Assembly: GCA_937893785.1 (NCBI GenBank)
Contig: CALCSP010000225.1
Coordinates: forward strand, 1 to 6,384
DNA: 6,384 nt
Direction of reading: 5' to 3'
Source: an uncultured Verrucomicrobiales bacterium
GTDB taxonomy: Bacteria > Verrucomicrobiota > Verrucomicrobiia > Verrucomicrobiales > DEV007
Part shown: positions 1 through 5,276 of the stretch, in pieces
How the letters are laid out: each line of letters begins with the position of its first letter
Position numbering within the stretch: position 1 is the stretch's first letter
Notes under the pieces: generated by a model
What the model was told of the DNA's origin: nothing
Databases searched by the model: none
Seen by the model: only the letters and a program-made list of their open reading frames with translations
Program-made: the position numbers and the translations under genes

Positions 1-1293
1 CTTCAGGACATTATAGCAATACGGGTCAGTTTCCCCATAGCTGACCCCACCCTTGATGCCTCCTCCGGCCATCCAGATTGAGAAACAGCGGGGATGATGA
101 TCCCTACCGAAATTGTTACTCAGTTTTCCCTGACAATAATTAGTCCGCCCGAATTCCCCTCCCCAGACAACCAGCGTGTCCTCAAGCAACCCACGCTGCT
201 TCAGGTCGGTAACCAGAGCAGCACTTGCCTGATCCGTTTCCCTGCACTGCTTGCGAATGGCCCCGGGCAATCCCCCGTGTTGATCCCATCCAGGATGGTA
301 AAGCTGGATAAATCGGACATCACGCTCGGCTAGGCGCCGTGCCTGCAGGCAATTGGCGGCAAAACTTCCGGGATTGCGCACTTCATTACCATACATCTTC
401 AATACATGCTCTGGCTCATCCTTAATATCAGTGACCTCGGGAATCGAAACCTGCATCCTGTATGCTAGCTCATACTCGGCTATCCTGGCCTCAACGGCAG
501 CATCTGCCGCCCCGTCGGTCCCCGCCTCATGTAAGTCGCGCAAACCTTCCAGCATCTTGCGCCTACCTTCGCGTGAAATCCCATCCGGGTTGTTCAGGTA
601 AAGCACAGGGTCCTTACCGGATCGAAAACGCACTCCTTGGTAGGCTGAGGGTAAAAAACCGCTTCCCCAGAGACGAGACACCAGAGGTTGGCCGCCCTTG
701 TTCTTGGTCACCATCACCACGAAGGAGGGTAAGTTGTCATTCGCACTACCCAGCCCGTAACTCAACCATGAACCGATGCTTGGTCGGCCTGGAAACGGCG
801 ATCCGGTCTGTAGCATCGTCACCCCCGGGCCGTGATTAATGGCCTCGGTGTGCATGGACTTCACCACACAGATATCGTCAGCAATTTTTGCAGTATGCGG
901 CAAAAGCTCACTCATCCATTGCCCGCTCTGGCCGTGCTGGACAAACTTAAAGGGCGAACCGGCAAGCGGAAGAGAAGACTGGTTGCCGGACATCCCGGTA
1001 AGACGCTGCCCCTTCCTTACCTCATCGGGTAGCTGCTCACCATGGTGCTTGTTAAGCATTGGCTTGTAATCATAAAGGTCCATCTGTGAAGGACCTCCGC
1101 TCTGGAATAAATAGATTACCCGCTTGGCCCTCGCAGGCAGGTGGGTATCACCAAGGCTGCCAGCTGCAGGAGCCCTGCCGGCAAGCAGATCGGCTAGGGC
1201 AAAGCCCCCCAATCCGCCACCAAACCGCTTGAGAAAACCCCTTTTCCCAAGCCCGGGAATCCATTCCTCTCCTGTGCACAAAGCGTTATTCAT
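1..1293 (-). CDS. DUF1501 family secreted protein, C-terminus cut off by window edge
   Basis: Reading the minus strand from the ATG at 1293-1291 gives 431 uninterrupted codons to the left edge, with no stop, so the end lies outside. The product matches DUF1501, a family of roughly 450-490 residues distantly related to sulfatases and alkaline phosphatases; about 40-60 residues are probably missing. The N-terminus has a Tat-like signal: KRGFLKR at residues 17-23 followed by a Gly/Ala/Leu-rich stretch to about residue 45. Family motifs in order are FQSGGPSQMDLYDYKP (63-78), NHGPG (H154), HPGWDQHGG (D337, H339), GGEFGRT (E380) and DHHPR (398-402) followed by a WMAGGGIKGG-type block. The Asp/His/Glu clusters sit where metal-binding residues of the alkaline-phosphatase fold would be expected (inference). 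The biochemical activity of the family is unproven. Its usual partner, a PSCyt1/DUF1549/DUF1553 protein, lies further right on the same strand but is separated by an opposed gene. No Shine-Dalgarno precedes the start; a TTG three codons upstream (1302-1300) is an alternative start. Confidence 0.93.
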   Translation of the reverse strand, partial: MNNALCTGEEWIPGLGKRGFLKRFGGGLGGFALADLLAGRAPAAGSLGDTHLPARAKRVIYLFQSGGPSQMDLYDYKPMLNKHHGEQLPDEVRKGQRLTGMSGNQSSLPLAGSPFKFVQHGQSGQWMSELLPHTAKIADDICVVKSMHTEAINHGPGVTMLQTGSPFPGRPSIGSWLSYGLGSANDNLPSFVVMVTKNKGGQPLVSRLWGSGFLPSAYQGVRFRSGKDPVLYLNNPDGISREGRRKMLEGLRDLHEAGTDGAADAAVEARIAEYELAYRMQVSIPEVTDIKDEPEHVLKMYGNEVRNPGSFAANCLQARRLAERDVRFIQLYHPGWDQHGGLPGAIRKQCRETDQASAALVTDLKQRGLLEDTLVVWGGEFGRTNYCQGKLSNNFGRDHHPRCFSIWMAGGGIKGGVSYGETDPYCYNVLK

Positions 1294-1309
1294 AAAGCGC
1301 AAATTAATG

Positions 1310-1330
1310 AAAAATGACTGCGTTATTTTT
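1310..1330. repeat. Imperfect 21-base inverted repeat in the divergent gap
   Basis: AAAAAT (1310-1315) is mirrored by ATTTTT (1325-1330), with a further AC/GT pair inside, so 8 of 10 positions pair around a centre at 1320. It lies in the 88-base gap between the divergent DUF1501 and ThuA-like genes and overlaps the possible DUF1501 -10 element, where a regulator could bind. The outer arms are simple A/T runs, so this may be chance. Confidence 0.25.
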
Positions 1331-1354
1331 AGCCCAAAGAATCCCCTACCACAA
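1326..1354 (-). promoter_or_regulatory. Possible promoter for the DUF1501 gene
   Basis: On the minus strand TTGTGG (1354-1349) lies 17 bases before TAAAAA (1331-1326), which resembles a weak -35/-10 pair with correct spacing. It is about 30 bases upstream of the DUF1501 ATG. Each hexamer matches the consensus only partly (three and four of six), and the region is AT-rich, so chance is a real alternative. Some promoter is expected here because the neighbouring upstream gene runs the other way. Confidence 0.25.
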
Positions 1355-1369
1355 CCTATAGCTTTACGT

Positions 1370-1375
1370 TATACT
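1370..1375 (+). promoter_or_regulatory. Possible -10 element directly before the ThuA-like gene
   Basis: TATACT matches the TATAAT consensus at five of six positions and ends six bases before the ATG at 1382. If used, transcription would start at or within a base or two of the ATG, giving a leaderless message. This would fit the lack of a Shine-Dalgarno sequence. No convincing -35 hexamer is present at 16-18 bases upstream, so the call is tentative. Confidence 0.3.
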
Positions 1376-1381
1376 GCCTTT

Positions 1382-2164
1382 ATGAATTTGAAGATCACCT
1401 GGTTTCTCACCTTCCTTCTCATTTGCCTCATGCCACCGGTCCTTGGGGAAGAAAAAAAGACGCAGAGTGCTCCGGAGAAAATCTACACCGGCAAGAAATT
1501 AAAGGTCCTGCTGATCACCGGAGGTTGCTGCCATAATTATATCTTCCAGTCCACGGCTCTCTCGCAGGGCATTGAGGAGCGGGTCAATGCAGAGTTCACG
1601 GTTATCAATGAAGGCGGAAAAGGAACCAGGGCACAGATTCCCTTCTATGACGATCCGAAATGGGCAGACCCTTATGATGTCGTCATCCACAACGAATGCT
1701 TTGCCGATACCACTGACGCGGAATACATCCGCAAAATCACCGAAGTCCACAAGGCAGGCAAGCCGGCTGTTGTTATCCATTGCGCCATGCACACATACCG
1801 TTCGGCAAAAATTGATGACTGGCGCCTCTTCCTCGGTGTTACCAGTAGGCGTCATGAACACAAGAGTCGCTATCCCGTCATCCCATTCGCTAAGGAACAC
1901 CCGATCATGAAGGGATTTCCAGAGAAGTGGATCACCCCAAAAGATGAGCTCTACGTCATCGACAAACTGTGGCCGGAGACCAAGCCTCTTGCCTATTCAA
2001 CCAGTGAGAGGACCGGCAAGAAACACGCCGTTATTTGGACAAATACCTACGGTAAAGCCAGGGTATTCGGTACGACATACGGCCATGCTGACGACACCTT
2101 CCGGGATGATGTGTTCATCAACCTCTTGGCACGGGGCACAGCATGGGCCGCAGGTAAGCTTTAA
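1382..2164 (+). CDS. Secreted ThuA-like domain protein
   Basis: The gene encodes 260 residues. Residues 1-22 form a signal peptide (basic start, hydrophobic LTFLLICLMPPVLG core), followed by a charged linker and one ThuA-like domain (about 39-258) with a class I glutamine-amidotransferase-like fold. Recognisable blocks are KVLLITGGCCHNY (41-53), VVIHNECFAD (100-109), VVIHCAMHTYR (130-140) and TYGHADDTFRDDVF (232-245). ThuA was named for trehalose utilisation in rhizobia, but secreted PVC members are of unknown activity, with a proposed role in carbohydrate breakdown. Cys134 lies at the position that corresponds to the nucleophile elbow in related folds (inference). An open frame extends upstream to 1124, but that part runs antisense through the DUF1501 gene and would bury the signal peptide, so ATG 1382 is preferred; an in-frame ATG at 1308 is a weaker alternative. 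The gene is divergent from DUF1501 and convergent with the large minus-strand gene, overlapping it by four bases. Confidence 0.92.
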   Translation: MNLKITWFLTFLLICLMPPVLGEEKKTQSAPEKIYTGKKLKVLLITGGCCHNYIFQSTALSQGIEERVNAEFTVINEGGKGTRAQIPFYDDPKWADPYDVVIHNECFADTTDAEYIRKITEVHKAGKPAVVIHCAMHTYRSAKIDDWRLFLGVTSRRHEHKSRYPVIPFAKEHPIMKGFPEKWITPKDELYVIDKLWPETKPLAYSTSERTGKKHAVIWTNTYGKARVFGTTYGHADDTFRDDVFINLLARGTAWAAGKL

Positions 2165-5136
2165 TAAGCGGCCAAGCTCTCCCACAAGTTAAACAGAGTC
2201 ACCGCCACGACTCCGGCTGCCGCGGCATCCTCAACGGCCAGCTTGGTATCACGCTTGGCATCTCCCACGGACAGGAATTTCTGCGCGGCAACAAGATCAG
2301 CCCTAAAGAGTTCCTGCTGCTCAGTGTAGATTTTTTCCATAACCTCCAGTTCCCTTCCCTTGGCCTTGCGACTAGTCACCAAACGGAACATTTCCGCAAG
2401 CATTTCTTCTTTTTTCTTGCCATACTTGACCAGCATCTTCTCTCCCAAAACCCTCGCCGCCTCATTGAGCTGGGGATCATTCAAAAGCACCAGAGCCTGC
2501 AACGGGGTGGATGTCCTCTCCCGCTTGACACTGCAGACATCACGCTTTGAGGCATCAAGTGCCATCATTACCGGTGCCGGCCCGGTACGCTTCCAGAACG
2601 TGTAAACACTCCTGCGGTAAAGCCCCTGCCCCTTGTCCCGGCCCATTGGCTTAAAGGACTGAGTAACTTCATAGGGCTTCACCGGAGCCCCACCCACTGT
2701 CGGAGACAGCAACCCAGAAGCAGCAAGCCACTGGTCCCTTATCATTTCCGCAGGTAGACGAAGTCGGGGATAACTTCCAAGCAAAAGATTCTCAGGATCC
2801 AATTGCTTTTTCTCTTCAGACACATCCGAGCTCTGCCTGTAGGTAGCCGAACTGACCATGAGTTTAAGCAGAGCCTTCATATCCCATCCTGAATCTATAA
2901 AAGACCTTGCCAGCCAATCCAAGAGATCGGGATGCGTCGGCATGCTTCCCTGGCTACCGAAATCCTCAGGTGTACGCACCAACCCCTCGGCAAAACACAT
3001 CTGCCAGAAACGATTCACCGCAACACGTGCTGTCAAGGGATGCTCAGGTGAGGTAAGCCACCTGGCCAGTTCCAAGCGGTTCTTGCCTCCATCCCCTGGC
3101 AAAGCGGCAGGAGTTCCAGCTTCAACACGTTCACCACGCTTATCGTAAGCTCCCCTTTCCAGAACATAGGCTGGCTTGGGCTCGGCAAGTTCCCGCATGA
3201 CCATGATTTCCTTAAGTCCCTCTTCAAAACCGGCAAGCTGCGCGCGTGCCTTGCCAAGCTCCTGACGTATCCCAGCTGCTTCCGGGTCAACGGCAGCCTT
3301 GTAGTAGGCAAGGTCGGCCTTGATCTCATCACCGCTGTGCAGGCTGCGCACTTCCGCTCTGCTTAATTCTCGATTAAAGACCCGAAACTCATCCACCAGA
3401 CCGTTCTTAAACCCCTTATCCCGAAAACGCTGCCCAATGGTGATGTGATCACCTCCGCCTCCGGCAATGGCCTTGTACAGGTCATCCCTGACCACCTCAC
3501 ATTCTGCCTCAACTCCATCAAGATAAATTTTTAATCCCGATGCGCTGCTTGATCCATCACTGGTAACACTGACATGTATCCACTCATTGATGGGAAGCTC
3601 CTTTTTCAAGCGAATGCGCAGAGCATTTCCCGGCCAGAAATGGATCAATGACCAGCTCAATTTCCCCTCCTCTATAAGTAGCTGGTAGCCCCTGCTTCCG
3701 GCATCTGTCCATGCCCGTGAGCGATGGAAAACCACTGCCCGCTTCTTCACATCCGGTGTATTCATCCACAGCGAGACACTGAAGGGCTGGTAGCGGCGGA
3801 AGTTTCCCACCTTGGTTCCTACGGCATCATCGCCTGTCAACTTGACAGCCTTGCCGACACGCCCCTCAACCGCAGCATTCCCACCTCCCGGTTTGCCTTC
3901 AAAATCAAGATGTAACACCTCGCCGGAAAGATTCAGCTTGTCCTTCTCCTTGAGCCATTGCTCAAAACGACCAGTCAGACCGGGCACTTTCTCCAGCCTG
4001 GCTTCCAGGTCCCTGACTTTGCTGCGCAAGTCAGATGCCTTCGCCTTCTGATCATTACTCATCATCCGCATGGTTGGTGTCGGAATGGAACCCGTAAAAT
4101 AGGAATAGAGGCCGGACTCGGAGATATTTTGGAAATAGGAAAATAGCTGGTAATACTCTTTCTGAGTCAGAGGATCATACTTGTGGTCATGGCAGCGTGC
4201 GCATTCAAGCGTCAACCCGAGGAAAGCAGTGCCGAAGGTGTGCACCCGGTCTGCAACATACTCCACACGAAATTCCTCATTAGTACTCCCTCCCTCAACC
4301 TTCTGCGGATGGAGCCTGTTGAACGTAGTTGCCTGCACCTGCGAATCGGTGGCCGATGGCAGAAGGTCACCCGCTAGCTGCTCAGTAACGAACTCATCAT
4401 ACCCCTTGTTCTCATTGAAAGCCTTGATGACCCAGTCTCGCCAAGGCCAGACAAACCTGTCACGGTCAACCTGATAGCCGTAGCTATCAGAATACCGGGC
4501 AACATCAAGCCAATGGGATGCCATGCGCTCCCCGTATGCCGGGCGGGCAAGGAATCGATCCACCATCCTGCCGTAGGCGCCAGGTTCTCCATCATTAAGA
4601 AAAGAGTCAATGTCATCAAGACCGGGGGGGAGCCCTGTCAGGTCAAAGGCCACTCGACGAATCAGCTTCTCCCTTGAAGCCTCGGGGTTAAACTTTAGTC
4701 CCTTAGATGCAAGTTGCCGACCGATAAAAGCATCAATGGGATTCTGTCCGCCTTTGAGTTCAGGCACCTTAACCTCTGCAGGTGGAATCAGTGACCAGTG
4801 CTTTCTGTAGACAGCTCCCTCATCGATCCATTTCCTGATGACCTCTATTTCATCAGGACTCAAGGACAACTTCGACTCAGCAGGAGGCATACGCTCATCA
4901 GGATCATCACTGATTAAACGAGCCAAAAGCTCACCGCTCTCGATCACCTCCCGTGAACCTTCGCTCGTATCGAGGCGCAACTTGGCCTTGCGTGTACCTG
5001 CATCATTGCCATGACAATGAAAACATCGGTCAGAGAGGATCGTCTTAACATCCAGACTGTAATCCACACCAAATGCCGAATATCGGAGGCAAAGGACACA
5101 TAGTATTAGGTAAAGTAGAAAACGCATTGACGCCAT
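2161..5136 (-). CDS. PSCyt1-DUF1549-LamG-DUF1553 secreted cytochrome-like protein
   Basis: The gene encodes about 991 residues counted from ATG 5136-5134. A signal peptide comes first (hydrophobic FLLYLILCVLCL, ending near residue 23). Next is a planctomycete cytochrome-c domain (PSCyt1) with the haem motif CFHCH at 38-42 and a likely distal Met83 in RMPP. DUF1549 follows (about 132-345), with HWLDVARY at 208-215 and a second haem-type motif CARCH at 312-316. A LamG/concanavalin-like insert lies at about 410-610, flanked by charged, probably coiled-coil stretches (about 360-400 and 610-655). DUF1553 is C-terminal (about 685-950), with VNRFWQ near 707-712 and KRERTSTPLQAL from 871. The family is typical of PVC bacteria, periplasmic or envelope-attached, and probably redox-active; the LamG part suggests carbohydrate binding (inference). 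The open frame extends to a TTG at 5169, but a strong -10 element lies inside that extension and the extra residues precede the signal peptide. ATG 5127-5125 is an equally plausible start. Its stop overlaps the ThuA-like stop. Confidence 0.93.
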   Translation of the reverse strand: MASMRFLLYLILCVLCLRYSAFGVDYSLDVKTILSDRCFHCHGNDAGTRKAKLRLDTSEGSREVIESGELLARLISDDPDERMPPAESKLSLSPDEIEVIRKWIDEGAVYRKHWSLIPPAEVKVPELKGGQNPIDAFIGRQLASKGLKFNPEASREKLIRRVAFDLTGLPPGLDDIDSFLNDGEPGAYGRMVDRFLARPAYGERMASHWLDVARYSDSYGYQVDRDRFVWPWRDWVIKAFNENKGYDEFVTEQLAGDLLPSATDSQVQATTFNRLHPQKVEGGSTNEEFRVEYVADRVHTFGTAFLGLTLECARCHDHKYDPLTQKEYYQLFSYFQNISESGLYSYFTGSIPTPTMRMMSNDQKAKASDLRSKVRDLEARLEKVPGLTGRFEQWLKEKDKLNLSGEVLHLDFEGKPGGGNAAVEGRVGKAVKLTGDDAVGTKVGNFRRYQPFSVSLWMNTPDVKKRAVVFHRSRAWTDAGSRGYQLLIEEGKLSWSLIHFWPGNALRIRLKKELPINEWIHVSVTSDGSSSASGLKIYLDGVEAECEVVRDDLYKAIAGGGGDHITIGQRFRDKGFKNGLVDEFRVFNRELSRAEVRSLHSGDEIKADLAYYKAAVDPEAAGIRQELGKARAQLAGFEEGLKEIMVMRELAEPKPAYVLERGAYDKRGERVEAGTPAALPGDGGKNRLELARWLTSPEHPLTARVAVNRFWQMCFAEGLVRTPEDFGSQGSMPTHPDLLDWLARSFIDSGWDMKALLKLMVSSATYRQSSDVSEEKKQLDPENLLLGSYPRLRLPAEMIRDQWLAASGLLSPTVGGAPVKPYEVTQSFKPMGRDKGQGLYRRSVYTFWKRTGPAPVMMALDASKRDVCSVKRERTSTPLQALVLLNDPQLNEAARVLGEKMLVKYGKKKEEMLAEMFRLVTSRKAKGRELEVMEKIYTEQQELFRADLVAAQKFLSVGDAKRDTKLAVEDAAAAGVVAVTLFNLWESLAAY

Positions 5137-5145
5137 GCCAAACGG

Positions 5146-5154
5146 ATTATAGCA
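5146..5154 (-). promoter_or_regulatory. Extended -10 promoter element for the PSCyt1/DUF1549/DUF1553 gene
   Basis: On the minus strand TGC TATAAT (5154-5146) is a perfect -10 hexamer preceded by the TGn extension, a form that can work without a good -35; none is obvious here. The hexamer ends nine bases before ATG 5136 and 18 bases before ATG 5127, so the transcript would be leaderless or have only a very short leader. It supports rejecting the TTG start at 5169, which lies upstream of the element. Confidence 0.5.
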
Positions 5155-5218
5155 CAAAGAGCCGTACAAAATCCTCTGAAATTACATCCATTTTATTTCA
5201 TATCGCCAGTAAGGTTCA

Positions 5219-5233
5219 ATGCCATGCTGGCAT
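5219..5233. repeat. Perfect 15-base inverted repeat, operator-like
   Basis: ATGCCA (5219-5224) and TGGCAT (5228-5233) are exact reverse complements around a TGC spacer. The repeat sits 44 bases upstream of the phosphorylase ATG, at about the -35 position relative to the TATAAA at 5247-5252. That placement suits a repressor or activator site. It lies in non-coding DNA, so codon constraints do not explain it. Confidence 0.4.
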
Positions 5234-5246
5234 GAATTCCGCTTGT

Positions 5247-5252
5247 TATAAA
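5247..5252 (+). promoter_or_regulatory. Possible -10 element for the GH13_18 phosphorylase gene
   Basis: TATAAA matches the -10 consensus at five of six positions and lies 24 bases before the ATG at 5277, which would give a leader of about 18 bases. There is no good -35 match 16-18 bases upstream. Two inverted repeats bracket it, one over the expected -35 and one over the expected start of transcription. Confidence 0.35.
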
Positions 5253-5269
5253 ACTTGAGAAAACAAGTT
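5252..5269. repeat. Perfect inverted repeat at the predicted transcription start of the phosphorylase gene
   Basis: AACTTG (5252-5257) is mirrored by CAAGTT (5264-5269) across a six-base spacer, ending seven bases before the ATG at 5277. It could be an operator overlapping the transcription start, or, if fully transcribed, a small hairpin next to the translation start. The arms are only six bases, so chance cannot be excluded. Confidence 0.35.
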
Positions 5270-5276
5270 ACCGACA

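Noticed and set aside
94..1069. Plus-strand open frames across the left part of the window
   Set aside because: They overlap the clearly coding DUF1501 frame on the minus strand, show no recognisable domains and are best explained as antisense shadows.
1124..1381. N-terminal extension of the ThuA-like open frame by 86 codons
   Set aside because: It runs antisense through the DUF1501 coding region and the divergent gap, has low-complexity Pro/Arg-rich composition, and would place an obvious signal peptide in the middle of the protein.
1499..1900. A 133-codon minus-strand open frame inside the ThuA-like gene
   Set aside because: It is antisense to a well-supported gene, has no recognisable domain and depends on codon bias of the real gene.
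2158..2169. GCTT-TAAT-AAGC hairpin at the convergent gene ends as a terminator
   Set aside because: The stem is only four pairs, with no G/C-rich core and no following T-run on either strand.
2218..2227. Ten-base palindrome TGCCGCGGCA
   Set aside because: It lies in an Ala-rich coding stretch of the DUF1553 protein and is explained by GCC/GCG/GCA codons.
5045..5110. Lipoprotein signal in the cytochrome-like protein, because of Cys residues in the hydrophobic segment
   Set aside because: The residues before each Cys (LIL-C, CVL-C) do not fit a lipobox, and the segment continues as an ordinary signal peptide with a small-residue cleavage region (SAFG).
5137..5169. TTG start adding 11 residues to the cytochrome-like protein
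   Set aside because: A perfect extended -10 element lies within it, the residues precede the signal peptide, and two ATG codons are available just downstream.
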